From the NCBI GenBank assembly GCA_965263455.1, contig CBDHHN010000004.1:2418001-2482000 (forward strand): a stretch of DNA of 64,000 nt, written 5' to 3'. The position numbers and the translations under genes are program-made. Positions 6,758 to 16,063 of the stretch are shown in pieces (the first letter of the stretch is position 1; the number at the start of each line of letters is the position of its first letter). Below the pieces are notes generated by a model, which saw only the letters and a program-made list of their open reading frames with translations, did no database searches and had not been told where the DNA came from. The stretch is from CADEDH01 sp965263455 (lineage in GTDB: Bacteria > Actinomycetota > Acidimicrobiia > Acidimicrobiales > SZUA-35).

Positions 6758-9064
6758 ATGCCACGTGTACGCCGGAGCGCGCTCAGCGCGCTCGTCCTGG
6801 CCCTGCTTGCCGCAGGGTTGGTCTTTCTTCCCGGCACCGCCGGGGCCGACGAAGGGCGGTCGTTCCGTCACGTCGCCACGTTCGACGTCATCGACGGCAA
6901 CGGCTCGGCCGTGGCCGAGATCATCGACGTGTCGCCCGACGGCAACGAGCTGATCTACACCGACGCCGACAACGAGAGCATCGGCTTCATCGACATCACC
7001 GACCCGACCGCTCCGGTCGGCACCGGCACCGTGCCGGTCGGCGGTGAGCCCACCAGCCTCGTCATCCGGGGCAGCTACGTGGTGGTCGGGGTCAACACCT
7101 CGTCCGACTTCGTGAACCCCTCGGGCAAGCTCGTGGTCGTCGGCCGTGAGAGCCGTTCGATCGTCATCGAGATCGAGCTCGGCGGCCAGCCCGACTCCAT
7201 CGCCCTCGCTCCCAACGGCGCCTACATCGCCGTGGTCCTGGAGAACGAGCGGGACGAGGATCTCGGCGGCGGGTTCCTGCCTCAGCTCCCCAGCGGCGAG
7301 GTCCTGATCGTGGACATCCGCAACCGCAAGAGCTTCTGGGACGCCCCCGAGGGCACCGAGTCGCTGCCGAAGATCAAGGTTTCGAACGTCGACCTGTCGG
7401 ACGTGGCCGCCGCCGCCCCCGGCGACGGTGACCTCGAGCCCGAGTACGTCGACATCTCGAAGAACAGCCGCCGGGCCGTCGTCACCTTCCAGGAGAACAA
7501 CTACCTGGCCGTGATCGACGTCCAGCGGGCCAAGGTCCTCGAGCACTTCTCGGCCGGTGAAGCCGAGCTGAGCAACGTCGACACCGCCGAGGAGGACATC
7601 ATCTCCCTCGACACCGACATCACCAAGCGTCGCGAGCCCGACGCCGCCACCTGGATCGACAACCGCTACTTCGCCACCGCCAACGAGGGCGACTACGAGG
7701 ACGAGGACGGCGTCGAGGGCGGCTCCCGCGGCTTCACCATCTTCAAGCGGACCGACGGCAAGGTCGTGTACGAGTCGGCCGAGTCCTTCGAGCACGTGCT
7801 GGTCAGCGCCGGCCACTACAACGAGGGCCGTTCCGAGAATAAGGGCGTCGAGCCCGAGGCCGTCGAGTACGGCACCTTCGGTTCCCAGGGCGACAAGATG
7901 GAGCTGCTGTTCGTCGGCTCCGAGCGCTCCAACGCCGTCGGCGTCTACGACGTGAGCGACGTCAAGGACCCGGAGCTGCTCCAGGTCCTGCCCACCGGCA
8001 TCGGTCCGGAGGGCCTCAAGGCCATCCCCGAGCGTGACCTGTTCGTGGTGTCGACCGAGGCCGACGAGGCCGGCGACGGCATCCCGACCATGGTCAACAT
8101 CTACGCCCTGGTCTCCGGTGGCGGCAACTACCCCCAGATCGTGTCGGGCAACGACGCCAACGGCCTGCCCATCCCGTGGGTGGCGCTGTCCGGTCTGGCC
8201 GCTGACCCCAGCGACGCCGACACGCTCTACGCCGTGAACGACTCGTTCCTGGCCGCCGGCTACATCTACACCATCGACAACGGCAGCCCGGCCGTCATCA
8301 CCGATCGCCTCGAGGTGACCGGTGCCTCGGCCGACCTCGACCTGGAGGGCATCGCCGTCGGTCCCGACGGGAACTTCTGGCTCGGCAGCGAGGGCAACGC
8401 CGGCTCCCGGCCCAACCTCGTGCTGAAGGTCGACTTGACGAGCGGCGCCGTGTTGACCGAGATCGAGCTGCCGGCCGACCTGGTCGACATGCGCCGGGGC
8501 AACGGCATCGAAGGCATCGCCGTCACCGGCGAGGCCGGGGCCGAGGTCGTCTACGTCGCCATTCAGCGGGCCTGGCCCGACGAGGGCGACACCGACGAGG
8601 TCAACACCAAGATCGGTCGCTACGACGTGGCCACCGGCACCTGGGGCTTCGTGCACTACCCGCTGGAGGCCGAGGGCGGCGGCGACTGGATCGGCCTGTC
8701 CGAGCTGACGGCGCTGCCCGACGGCAGCTTCGCCGTCATCGAGCGGGACAAGGGCTGGGGCCCGACCACCGGCTTCAACGCCGAGCTCAAGGCCATCTAC
8801 GTGATCGGTCTGGCCGACGCCGAGTTCCGGGCCTTCGACGACCCGGCCGGCCTCGTCACCATCGAGAAGCGGTTCGGCACCGACCTGGTCGACGACCTGG
8901 CCGCCAACAGCATCTGGACGCCGGAGAAGCTCGAGGGCCTGGCCGTCACCGCCGCCGGCGACGTGGTCGTGGTCACCGACAACGACGGCGTCGACGACGC
9001 CCCGGGTGAGACCGTCTACCTCAACCTGGGTGACTGGACCGACCTGCTCGGCGTGCTCGACTGA
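6758..9064 (+). CDS. Secreted phytase-like/esterase-like beta-propeller protein
   Basis: A 768-residue exported protein. Residues 1-29 are a signal peptide (RVRRS, hydrophobic core, cleavage near TAGADEG). The N-terminal half (about 32-440) is a choice-of-anchor-I type propeller, with VATFDVIDGNGSAVAEI and paired GNELIYTD/SIGFIDIT strands. The C-terminal half (about 455-768) matches the esterase-like activity of phytase family: SGLAADPSDADTLYAVNDS, LDLEGIAVGPDGNFWLGSEG and DLVVVTDNDGVDDAPGET-like segments. The protein is very acidic and low in Cys. ATG 6758 has GGAG 7 bp upstream, which rules out the upstream in-frame starts. A role in extracellular phosphate release is plausible given the Pho-box-like repeat, but activity is unproven for this family. 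Confidence 0.8.
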   Translation: MPRVRRSALSALVLALLAAGLVFLPGTAGADEGRSFRHVATFDVIDGNGSAVAEIIDVSPDGNELIYTDADNESIGFIDITDPTAPVGTGTVPVGGEPTSLVIRGSYVVVGVNTSSDFVNPSGKLVVVGRESRSIVIEIELGGQPDSIALAPNGAYIAVVLENERDEDLGGGFLPQLPSGEVLIVDIRNRKSFWDAPEGTESLPKIKVSNVDLSDVAAAAPGDGDLEPEYVDISKNSRRAVVTFQENNYLAVIDVQRAKVLEHFSAGEAELSNVDTAEEDIISLDTDITKRREPDAATWIDNRYFATANEGDYEDEDGVEGGSRGFTIFKRTDGKVVYESAESFEHVLVSAGHYNEGRSENKGVEPEAVEYGTFGSQGDKMELLFVGSERSNAVGVYDVSDVKDPELLQVLPTGIGPEGLKAIPERDLFVVSTEADEAGDGIPTMVNIYALVSGGGNYPQIVSGNDANGLPIPWVALSGLAADPSDADTLYAVNDSFLAAGYIYTIDNGSPAVITDRLEVTGASADLDLEGIAVGPDGNFWLGSEGNAGSRPNLVLKVDLTSGAVLTEIELPADLVDMRRGNGIEGIAVTGEAGAEVVYVAIQRAWPDEGDTDEVNTKIGRYDVATGTWGFVHYPLEAEGGGDWIGLSELTALPDGSFAVIERDKGWGPTTGFNAELKAIYVIGLADAEFRAFDDPAGLVTIEKRFGTDLVDDLAANSIWTPEKLEGLAVTAAGDVVVVTDNDGVDDAPGETVYLNLGDWTDLLGVLD

Positions 9065-9121
9065 GCGACACCCCCGGACCGTGACGGCCTCCCGGTCGTT
9101 CGGCCCGGTCCACAGACGGAA

Positions 9122-9153
9122 CCGGAGTCGGGGCCCTCGGGTCCCGGCTCCGG
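9122..9153 (+). terminator. Hairpin downstream of the phytase-like gene
   Basis: An 11-bp stem (9122-9132 with 9143-9153, one mismatch) and a 10-nt loop follow the stop at 9064 by about 60 bp. There is no U tract, as is common in high-GC actinobacteria. Confidence 0.5.
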
Positions 9154-9165
9154 CCGCGTCCGGCC

Positions 9166-9171
9166 TAGCGT
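9166..9171 (+). promoter_or_regulatory. -10 element of a probable leaderless promoter
   Basis: TAGCGT lies 7 bp before the GTG at 9179, with no Shine-Dalgarno. This decides 9179 over the upstream in-frame GTG 9170, which overlaps the hexamer. Confidence 0.5.
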
Positions 9172-9178
9172 GGCGGGC

Positions 9179-9985
9179 GTGAGCCCGACGTTCTACCGGT
9201 CGTATCGGCCCACCGGGCCCCTGGCCGGCCTGGTCGAGCACCTCTGGTACTGCCGCATCGATGGAGCGGCGGGTTCGGAGACCGTGCTGCCGACGGGCAA
9301 GGGCCAGCTCGTGTTCGGTCTCGACCCGGCCGCCTCCCGGGCCACGGTCCAGGGCCCGGCCACCGCCCCCGCTGTGGTCGACGCCACGGCCCAGCGCCGG
9401 GCCGTCGGGGTGGCCTTCACCCGCAACGGGCTGGCCGCCGTCGTCCCCGGCTCCGTGGCCGAGCTGATGGATCGGCTGGTCGACCTGGCCGACCTGTGGG
9501 GCCGCGACGGCGCGTTCCTGCACGAGCGCTTGGCCGCCGTCGCCGGGGTGGGGGTCGACCTCGGCCGTTCGGAGGCGGCCGCCGCCGACGCCGTCCTGCA
9601 CCGCCTCGGCCGGGCCGTGGCCGAGCGGGCGGCGGCCCTCGACCGACGTCCCGACCCGGCGGTGGCCCGATCCCTGGCCCTCCTCGACCGAGGCCGATCG
9701 GTGGCCGCCGTGGCCGACGACCTGGGCCTCGACCAGCGGGATCTGGTGGCCCGATTCCGCCACGACGTCGGCCCCACCCCCAAGCGGGTGGCCCGCCTGC
9801 GACGGTTCGAGACGACGCTGGTCGCACTGCGCGCCGCCGATGCCCCGGATCTGGCCACCGTGGCCGCCGAGCGGGGCTTCGCCGATCAGGCTCACCTGAG
9901 TCGGGAGATCCGAGCCCTGGCCGGGGTCACGCCCTCCGCCCTCCACCGTGACGCCAGCCCCTCGCCCAACCACCTCGTCCCCTGA
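9179..9985 (+). CDS. AraC-family regulator with DUF6597-type N-terminus
   Basis: A 268-residue transcription factor. The N-terminal region (FYRSYRPTGPLAGLVEHLWYC) matches the DUF6597-type sensor found in many AraC regulators. The C-terminal 100 residues contain two HTH units: RSVAAVADDLGLDQRDLVARFRHDVG, and PDLATVAAERGFADQAHLSREIRALAGVTPS written here in part. The second unit is the conserved AraC signature. It is followed at once by two VOC-fold genes in the same direction, which are its likeliest targets. The inducer is unknown. Confidence 0.85.
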   Translation: MSPTFYRSYRPTGPLAGLVEHLWYCRIDGAAGSETVLPTGKGQLVFGLDPAASRATVQGPATAPAVVDATAQRRAVGVAFTRNGLAAVVPGSVAELMDRLVDLADLWGRDGAFLHERLAAVAGVGVDLGRSEAAAADAVLHRLGRAVAERAAALDRRPDPAVARSLALLDRGRSVAAVADDLGLDQRDLVARFRHDVGPTPKRVARLRRFETTLVALRAADAPDLATVAAERGFADQAHLSREIRALAGVTPSALHRDASPSPNHLVP

Positions 9986-10062
9986 CCGGTCGGGGGCGGT
10001 GGCGGGCGTGGCATGAGCTTTCGTTCAAGACGGGGCGGCCGGGATCGGACGAGACTGCACCC

Positions 10063-10533
10063 ATGTCGAACCCCGATCCCGACTTCGCCCACCGCCCCCC
10101 ACCTCGCCTGTACGCCCGTCTCGTGGTCGACGACGGCGCCGCCGCCATCGACTGCTACACCGCCGGCCTCGGCGCCACCGAACTGGTCCGCTACGCCGAG
10201 CCGTCGGGCCGGATCGTGCACGCCGAACTGGGCCTGGGCGGCGACGTGTTCTCCCTGACCGAGGCCGACGGGGATCTGAGTCGGTCGCCCCGCCAGCTCG
10301 GCGGGTCGGGCCTGCTGTTGACCCTGGTGGTGGCCGACGCCGACCAGGTGGGTACGGACTTCGTGGCCGCCGGGGCCGAGGTCGTGATCCCCATCGCCGA
10401 CCAGTACTACGGTCGCCGCGAGGGCCGCCTGCGCGACCCCTTCGGCCATCTGTGGATCATCAGCCAGGATGCCGAGGACCTGCCCGAGGACGAGATCCGG
10501 CGTCGGATGAACGACCCGTCGTCCGCCTCGTGA
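10063..10533 (+). CDS. VOC-family (glyoxalase/bleomycin-resistance fold) protein
   Basis: A 156-residue VOC-fold protein of the PhnB-like type. The paired beta-alpha-beta modules can be seen as LYARLVVDDGAAAIDCYTAGLGATE and LLLTLVVADADQVGTDFVAAGAEV (each quoted in part), ending with GRLRDPFGHLWIISQ, the typical metal-site strand with Glu/Asp and His. Members are metal-dependent dioxygenases, isomerases or sequestering proteins, and the substrate cannot be predicted. It is 77 bp after the AraC gene and 71 bp before a second VOC gene. GAGACT 6 bp upstream of the ATG is a weak -10 candidate. Confidence 0.8.
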   Translation: MSNPDPDFAHRPPPRLYARLVVDDGAAAIDCYTAGLGATELVRYAEPSGRIVHAELGLGGDVFSLTEADGDLSRSPRQLGGSGLLLTLVVADADQVGTDFVAAGAEVVIPIADQYYGRREGRLRDPFGHLWIISQDAEDLPEDEIRRRMNDPSSAS

Positions 10534-10604
10534 CCCCGCCCCCGACCGACCCGCCCCCGACGCCCCGACCCACCTCGACCCGCCTCGACCCTGAGCGAGA
10601 TCCG

Positions 10605-11015
10605 ATGCCCAGCCGTGCCTTCCCGTCCGTCCTGACCGCCGATCTGCCCCGTTCCCGGGAGTGGTACCGCTCCCTGTTCGGCTATCAGGTGGTGTTCGAC
10701 TCGGACTGGTTCGTCCACCTCCAGGACCCCGACAACGAGGCTCTGGAGCTGGGCATCATGGCCGTCGACCACGAGATCGTGCCCCCGGCCCTCGGGGCGC
10801 ACCCGGTGGGCGGGCTGTTGACCCTGGTCGTGGACGACGTCGACGCCGTGCACGCGGCGGCACAGGCGCGCCAGCTCGACGTGGTCGAGGCGCCCCGCAA
10901 CCTGTTCTACGGCCAGCGGCGGATGCTGTTGGCCGATCCCGACGGCCAGATCGTCGATGTCAGCACCGAGTGCCCGCCCGACCCGGACTGGCTGGCCTCC
11001 CTCCAGGGCGGCTGA
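10605..11015 (+). CDS. VOC-family protein, second copy
   Basis: A 136-residue VOC-fold protein only distantly similar to its neighbour, so the two are not a recent duplication. It begins PSVLTADLPRSREWYRSLFGY, a standard first beta-alpha unit. It continues with GGLLTLVVDDVDAVHAAAQ and ends with MLLADPDGQIVDVSTE, the second half. ATG 10605 was chosen because the first strand begins within ten residues; a weak GAGCGAGA lies upstream. It probably shares a transcript with the first VOC gene under the AraC regulator. Substrate unknown. Confidence 0.8.
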   Translation: MPSRAFPSVLTADLPRSREWYRSLFGYQVVFDSDWFVHLQDPDNEALELGIMAVDHEIVPPALGAHPVGGLLTLVVDDVDAVHAAAQARQLDVVEAPRNLFYGQRRMLLADPDGQIVDVSTECPPDPDWLASLQGG

Positions 11016-11105
11016 GCCCGCCGCCCGGCCCTGGGACGACGACCCTGGTCGGAGGGCGGCGAGGGGCGGTCGAGGGCGGTCGAGGGTCGTCGGCGCCGAT
11101 CGCCG

Positions 11106-12875
11106 TCAGCCGACCCGGGCCGCGGGGTGGGGACGGTAGGGCCACGGCCGGTTTCGCTCCGGCACGCACCGCTCCCGCTCCCGTTCGAGCAGGGCCAGCA
11201 GGTGGGCTCGCACCGCGGTGTCGTCGTCGGCCCGGTTGACGGCCTCGACGGGATCGGTGTCGAGGTCGTACAGCTCCCACTCGTCGTCGAGAGGCTCGGT
11301 CCGGACCCCGTCCGCCGTCAACTGGCTCACACCGGGAGATGTCCACGTGTCCGGGTCGTCGAAGGTCCGCACCAGCTTCCAGACCCGTCCCCCGCCGTCG
11401 ACCTCGGCCGGGACCCGGGCCACCACGCCCTCGATGTTGCCCGACACGTGTCGGGGGCTGGCGATCCACAGGTCGGCCAGTGCCTCCTCGGTGGCCTTGT
11501 CGTCGCCGGCGGCCAGCAGGAGCCGACCGACGGGGCTGAGGCCGGTGTCGCCGTCGAGGATGGCGTCGCGGGTCATCACGTACACGGGCCCGGCCGGGTC
11601 GTCGGTGTCGCCGTCGAGTACGGGGAGCAGGCTCCGCCCGGGGAGCGTGTGGAGTTCGCTGAACCGGGGGGCGAGCACCTCGGCCGCCCGGTCCTGGTCG
11701 ATCCCGGCCGCCGCCAGCAGGGTGGGGACGAGGTCCACGTGTGACGTCGGCTCGACCACCCGCCGGGGCGCCGTGGTCCGGCTGCCGAGCCGGGCCAGCT
11801 GGAACGGGACCCGGACCGCTTCGTCGTAGAGGTTCAACCACTTCTGGTGGAGTCCACCGTGGGCTCCGAGCACGTCCCCGTGATCCGCGGTGCGGACGAC
11901 CACGGCGTCGTCGCCCCCGGCCTCGACGGCCCGGCGGACGCGATCGATGGGGCCGTCGACCTCGGTGTGGAGCTGGTGGTAGAGACGCCGGTAGTGGTCG
12001 GGATGGTCCCGGTAGAGGGAGGCGACGGCCTCGGCCCGCCCGTAGCCGGAGTAGTAGGCGTCCCGGTAGGCGGACTGGGTGGAGGGTTTGGTGCTCAGCG
12101 ACTCGTCGGCCGTCGGCGGAGCCGGGATGTCGGGCGGATCGAGGGCGGGGTCGGCCTCGAACGGGGCGCCCTGGGCCGCCCAAAGGGGGAAGAGCACGAT
12201 GTCGTGGGGGTTCAGGAAGCTGGCCACCAGGAGGAAGGGGCGCTGCGCTTCGGGATCGCCGGCGGCCCGGCGGGCGTAGCGGTCCTCCAACCACGCCACC
12301 AGCCGGTCGGCCACCAGCCCGTCACGGCGGACCCCGGCGTTGGCCAACCTCCCTCCGTGGGGTTCGGGGCCGACCCAACCGGAGAAGCCGTAGGCGTCCA
12401 GGGGGTCGGCCTCCAGGTAGCGCCGGACCCCGTCGGCCAGGATCTCGCCCTGCGCCGTGTTGGTGTCGACCACGGCCCCGGTGTCGGGCTCGTGGAGGTC
12501 GGCGTGGCTCAGGTGCCATTTGCCGTCGTAGTGGGTGTCGTACCCTCCGGCCCGGAACCAGTGGCCGAGGGTGGGGACCTCGTCGGGTTGGAGCCACCGC
12601 ATGCGGGAGTCGTCGGCGTCCTTGCCCAGGCCGTCGGTCTGGGTCACGCCGTGGACGTCGGGGTAGTGGCCGGTGAACAGCGTGGGCCGAGCGGGGACGC
12701 AGGCCACCGAGCCCGTGTAGTGGCGCTCGAAGGTCACGGCGTGCTCGTCGAACCAGCGGCGCCCGACCAGCACCCGATCCCGCCAGGCCCGGAGCTCATC
12801 GGTCTCATAGGGCGGGGCGGCACGCTCCTGGTCGGTCATGATCAGGACGACGTCGGGCCGGTCGATGGCGCTCAT
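11106..12875 (-). CDS. Sulfatase (alkaline phosphatase superfamily)
   Basis: A 589-residue type I sulfatase. The formylglycine signature CVPAR starts at Cys59 (in GSVACVPARPTLFTGHYP) and fits CxPxR exactly, so Cys59 can be converted to formylglycine. Metal ligands are likely Asp15 (in LIMTDQE) and the ADHGD motif, and GKWHLSH supplies the conserved Lys/His. No signal peptide is present, so it is probably cytoplasmic or acts on imported sulfate esters. A formylglycine-generating enzyme was not seen in this window. The gene stands alone. ATG 12875 is close to the first beta strand, as expected. Substrate unknown. Confidence 0.85.
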   Translation of the reverse strand: MSAIDRPDVVLIMTDQERAAPPYETDELRAWRDRVLVGRRWFDEHAVTFERHYTGSVACVPARPTLFTGHYPDVHGVTQTDGLGKDADDSRMRWLQPDEVPTLGHWFRAGGYDTHYDGKWHLSHADLHEPDTGAVVDTNTAQGEILADGVRRYLEADPLDAYGFSGWVGPEPHGGRLANAGVRRDGLVADRLVAWLEDRYARRAAGDPEAQRPFLLVASFLNPHDIVLFPLWAAQGAPFEADPALDPPDIPAPPTADESLSTKPSTQSAYRDAYYSGYGRAEAVASLYRDHPDHYRRLYHQLHTEVDGPIDRVRRAVEAGGDDAVVVRTADHGDVLGAHGGLHQKWLNLYDEAVRVPFQLARLGSRTTAPRRVVEPTSHVDLVPTLLAAAGIDQDRAAEVLAPRFSELHTLPGRSLLPVLDGDTDDPAGPVYVMTRDAILDGDTGLSPVGRLLLAAGDDKATEEALADLWIASPRHVSGNIEGVVARVPAEVDGGGRVWKLVRTFDDPDTWTSPGVSQLTADGVRTEPLDDEWELYDLDTDPVEAVNRADDDTAVRAHLLALLERERERCVPERNRPWPYRPHPAARVG

Positions 12876-12942
12876 GGCCGTCAGTCAACCACCGCTCGCC
12901 ACCCGCGGTCCATCGGTCCCGTCGATCGGCGGTCCGGTCGGG

Positions 12943-13710
12943 TCAGGGTCGGAGGGCGCCGTCGACGATCTCGACCGTGCGGTCGCCGAAGTCGATCACC
13001 CGCTCGTCGTGGGTGACGACGATGGCGGCCACCCCTCGGGCCTTGATCTCGCGGTGCAAGAGCTCCATGACCTGCTGACCCAGGGTCGAGTCGAGGGCCG
13101 ACGTCGGCTCGTCGATCAGGACGAGAGCCGGGTCGTTCATCAGGGCCCGGCCGATGGCCACCCGCTGCTTCTGGCCCCCCGAGAGCTGGGACGGGAGGTT
13201 TCCGGCCCGGTCGGCCAGGGACAGCTCCTCCAGGAGCTGGTCGGCCCGGGACCGGGCCTCGGCGTTGATCCGTCCGCCGCCCAGTTGACGGACGGCCAGC
13301 AGGTTCTCCCGGGCGGTGAGGAACGGCACCAGGTTCACCGACTGGAACACGAAGCCGATCCTGTCCCGCCGGAACCGGGCCTGATCCCGTTCCGAGAGGT
13401 CGTTGATGGCCTCGCCCCCGACCTCGACGGTGCCCGACGTGGGTCGGAGGAGGGCACCGGCCACGGTCAGCAGCGTCGTCTTGCCCGAGCCCGAAGGGCC
13501 GATGAGCACCAGCATCTCGTCGCTGCCGACCTGGAGGTCGACCTCGTCGAGGGCCCGGACCTGCTGATCGTCGGTCCCGTAGATCTTCGACACCTGGTGC
13601 AGGGCCACGGCCGGGGTCGACCCGTCGAGCGGGGTCGATCCCGAGGGCGAGGCGGAGGGGGACGTGGGGGACGAGGTGGTGGGGGACGAGGTGGTGGGGG
13701 ACGAGGTCAT
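12943..13710 (-). CDS. ABC transporter ATPase (LolD/MacB type)
   Basis: A 255-residue ATPase of the FtsE/LolD/MacB group. Walker A is GPSGSGKT (71-78), the signature is LSGGQKQR and Walker B is LVLIDEPTSALD, followed by an H-loop His in VVTHDER. It pairs with the two FtsX-like permeases directly upstream (4-bp gap), forming a likely lipoprotein, peptide or small-molecule exporter or mechanotransmission complex. The first ~30 residues are a low-complexity Thr/Ser/Pro stretch encoded by a 15-bp tandem repeat. The conserved domain begins only at about residue 34, so the true start may be further in. Confidence 0.88.
   Translation of the reverse strand: MTSSPTTSSPTTSSPTSPSASPSGSTPLDGSTPAVALHQVSKIYGTDDQQVRALDEVDLQVGSDEMLVLIGPSGSGKTTLLTVAGALLRPTSGTVEVGGEAINDLSERDQARFRRDRIGFVFQSVNLVPFLTARENLLAVRQLGGGRINAEARSRADQLLEELSLADRAGNLPSQLSGGQKQRVAIGRALMNDPALVLIDEPTSALDSTLGQQVMELLHREIKARGVAAIVVTHDERVIDFGDRTVEIVDGALRP
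13666..13707. repeat. 15-bp tandem repeat inside the ABC ATPase N-terminus
   Basis: GGGGGACGAGGTGGT occurs at 13666-13680 and 13681-13695, with a 12-bp partial third copy to 13707. The unit is five codons long, so copy change keeps the frame and alters only a Thr/Ser/Pro-rich tail. Confidence 0.9.
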
Positions 13711-13714
13711 GGGG

Positions 13715-14821
13715 TCATCCGATCGATTCGGCCGGGTCGATGCGCAGTAGGCGGCGGGCGGTGAACAGGCTTCCGAGGACGGCGGTGATCAACACGCCGC
13801 CGGCGATCTGGGCCACCCGGGCCGGTTCGATCCGGAGCGGCAGCTCGGGCGGGAGGAGGCTGACGAACACGAAGCTGAGGGCGATGCCGAGGGCCAGGGC
13901 GCCGAGGCTGATGACCACGGCCTGGGCCGAGACCCCGAGCAGCAGCTCACTGGTGCGGGCACCCAGCGCCTTGAGCACGGCGTAGAGGCCGACCCGTTCG
14001 AGGGTGATGAGGGCGAAGAACAGGGCCACCACCAGGAGCGTGATGATGAGGGTGGTGTAGATGATGCCGGTGAAGGTGGACGACTGCTGCTGGACCACGT
14101 CGAGGGCCTCGATGGCCTGGTTGGCGGTGACGGGGTCGAGGCCGCCAGGTCCGTCGGTGGTGACGGCGGCCACCACGTCGGCGGCATCTGCTCCGTCCGC
14201 CGGACGGAGCACCAGCAGCTGGGCCGTGTCCTCGGGGAGGACGGCGGTGGGGTTGGCCGAGGCCACCAGCCGGGTCCAGTCGTCGGCTCCGACCCAGACC
14301 GTGGGGGCGCCGTTGGTCAGGTCGTCGACAACGGCCGTGACCGTGAGCGGCTCGGCCGTCGCCCCCACCGCCAGGGTGTCGCCCACGTCGATCCCGGCCA
14401 CCCGCCGGAGTTGGGCGTCGACCACGGCCTCCCCGGCCGCCGGCGGCGTCGGGAGGGGCCCGGTGGCCAGGTCGTAGCCGAACAGGGCCACGTCCTCCAG
14501 CCCGTCGGCGGTGTCGGTGCCGGCTGGCCCGGCCACGGTGAAGGTGGCGTTGACCCGGCCCGCGGCGTCGACCGAGGCCAGGGCCGCGAGCTCGTCGACG
14601 GCCCCGGTCGGGACCCGCGACCGGCCCAGCTGGCGCTCGGCGTCCTCGTCGAACACCAGGACCAGGCCGTCGTGGGCCCGGTAGGCCCCGGTCTGGCTCA
14701 GCTCCAGCCCGTCCAGGAACCCCCCGAGCACGGTGAGCAGCACCACCATCAGGGTCAGGGCGACGCCCACGGCCGAGAACTTCTGGGGCTGACGCAGCAG
14801 CTCCTTGAGGGCGATCGACAT
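13715..14821 (-). CDS. FtsX-like ABC permease, second subunit
   Basis: A 368-residue MacB/FtsX-type permease. TM1 is near residues 16-36 (VGVALTLMVVLLTVLGGF), followed by a large extracytoplasmic domain of about 200 residues. Three C-terminal TM segments follow (GIIYTTLIITLLVVALFFAL, then VVISLGALALGIALSFVFV and a final GGVLITAVLGSLFTA). It ends with RIDPAESIG, the usual permease tail. Its start overlaps the stop of the upstream permease by one base (TGATG), and the ATPase follows 4 bp downstream. The two permeases are probably a heterodimer. Confidence 0.85.
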   Translation of the reverse strand: MSIALKELLRQPQKFSAVGVALTLMVVLLTVLGGFLDGLELSQTGAYRAHDGLVLVFDEDAERQLGRSRVPTGAVDELAALASVDAAGRVNATFTVAGPAGTDTADGLEDVALFGYDLATGPLPTPPAAGEAVVDAQLRRVAGIDVGDTLAVGATAEPLTVTAVVDDLTNGAPTVWVGADDWTRLVASANPTAVLPEDTAQLLVLRPADGADAADVVAAVTTDGPGGLDPVTANQAIEALDVVQQQSSTFTGIIYTTLIITLLVVALFFALITLERVGLYAVLKALGARTSELLLGVSAQAVVISLGALALGIALSFVFVSLLPPELPLRIEPARVAQIAGGVLITAVLGSLFTARRLLRIDPAESIG

Positions 14822-15987
14822 CAGATGGTCCCGCTGGTGGTGGCTTCGAGGGGGTCGATGGCCAGGACGCGGCGGATGGCGCCGAGCGAGGCCAGGATGG
14901 CGAGCACGAACAGGAAGGCCACGGTGGCCACCGTCGTCCGGGGGTCGAGGCTCGACCCGAAGACGTCCTGGGCCAGTCGCAACAGCCCGGCGGCGGCCGC
15001 CACCCCCACCGCACAGCCCCCGAGGACGACGATGGCGACCTGGGCCAGGACCGGCTTCACCACGTCCCACCGGCTCGCTCCCACCGCCCGCAGCAGGACC
15101 AGGCTGCGCTGCTTCTGGACGGTGAGGATGAGGAAGAAGACACCGGTCACGATGGTGACGACGATGAACAACAGCAGGTAGAGGATCCCGAACGACTGGG
15201 TGATCTGGTCGGCCCCGGGTAGGGCCCCGGCCGCCGCCGACCGTTCCAGGGCCTCGATGCCGGCGCCGTCGGGGCCGGTGAAGCCGAGGGCGTTGACCTC
15301 GGCCGCCACGTCGGCGGGGTCGACGCCGTCGGCCGCCTCCACCGCCAGCCACGAGATCGGGGCGTCGACCGGGGCACCGGCCCGACTGGTCACGATCTCG
15401 GCCAGCGCCGCCGTCGGGACGTAGAAGGTGGGGCTGACGTCGAAGGCGGCGTCGTCGGAGCGGCCGACCACGGTCAGCTCCACCCCCTCGACCAGCACCA
15501 CGTCACCAACCTCGAAGCCGTCGGACAGGCTGGAGCCGCTGAACACGGCCTCCCCGTCGGTTTCGGCCCGGCGGCCCTCGTCGAGCCGGTCGGGACCCCC
15601 GAACGACAGGTCGCCGAGGCCCACGACGACCACGTCCTCGCCGGCCTCCCCCTCCGCCGTGGCCTCCTCGGCGCTGGGCCCACGCACGGGAACGGCGGCC
15701 CCGACCGTGGCCCGGCCCACCTCGGCCACCCGGCCCACCCCTGCCACCCGGGCCACGGCCGGTGCGGCGTCGGCCGACAGGAAGCTGGCGGCCGGGTTCT
15801 GACGGGCCCGGTCGCTGTAGACGAGCACGTCGGCACTGTTGTTCTCGACTCCGCCCGTGATGCCCAGGGTCAGGGCTCCGGCCACCGACTGGAAGAACAG
15901 CAGCAGGAGGACCAGGAGGGCCACCGCCCCGGTCAGGAGCAGGAACCGACCGATCGAGCGGCGGAGTTCGCGTAGGGCGATGAACAT
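14821..15987 (-). CDS. FtsX-like ABC permease, first subunit
   Basis: A 388-residue permease with the same plan as its partner. TM1 is at about residues 13-40 (FLLLTGAVALLVLLLLFF), then a ~220-residue external MacB-PCD-like domain, then three TM helices (ILYLLLFIVVTIVTGVFFLI onward). The ending IDPLEATTSGTI is typical. It is the promoter-proximal gene of the three-gene exporter operon. The external domain is Ala/Glu-rich and has no recognisable substrate motif. The downstream hairpin at 16064-16118 belongs to the neighbouring GDPD gene, not to this operon. Confidence 0.85.
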   Translation of the reverse strand: MFIALRELRRSIGRFLLLTGAVALLVLLLLFFQSVAGALTLGITGGVENNSADVLVYSDRARQNPAASFLSADAAPAVARVAGVGRVAEVGRATVGAAVPVRGPSAEEATAEGEAGEDVVVVGLGDLSFGGPDRLDEGRRAETDGEAVFSGSSLSDGFEVGDVVLVEGVELTVVGRSDDAAFDVSPTFYVPTAALAEIVTSRAGAPVDAPISWLAVEAADGVDPADVAAEVNALGFTGPDGAGIEALERSAAAGALPGADQITQSFGILYLLLFIVVTIVTGVFFLILTVQKQRSLVLLRAVGASRWDVVKPVLAQVAIVVLGGCAVGVAAAAGLLRLAQDVFGSSLDPRTTVATVAFLFVLAILASLGAIRRVLAIDPLEATTSGTI

Positions 15988-16063
15988 CGGACCTCGGGGG
16001 CGGGAGGGGGCGGTGGCTCAAGGGCCTACCACGTTCTTCGTCGTCGCTGCGTGATCCGGATGC

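Noticed and set aside
6719..9973. Antisense frame of 1084 codons opposite the phytase-like and AraC genes
   Set aside because: It mirrors the GC-rich codon pattern of the real genes, is full of Gly/Val/Asp low-complexity translation, has no domain motif and crosses gene boundaries.
10063..11015. The two VOC genes as a recent tandem duplication
   Set aside because: The proteins share only fold-level features and differ in length and motif detail.
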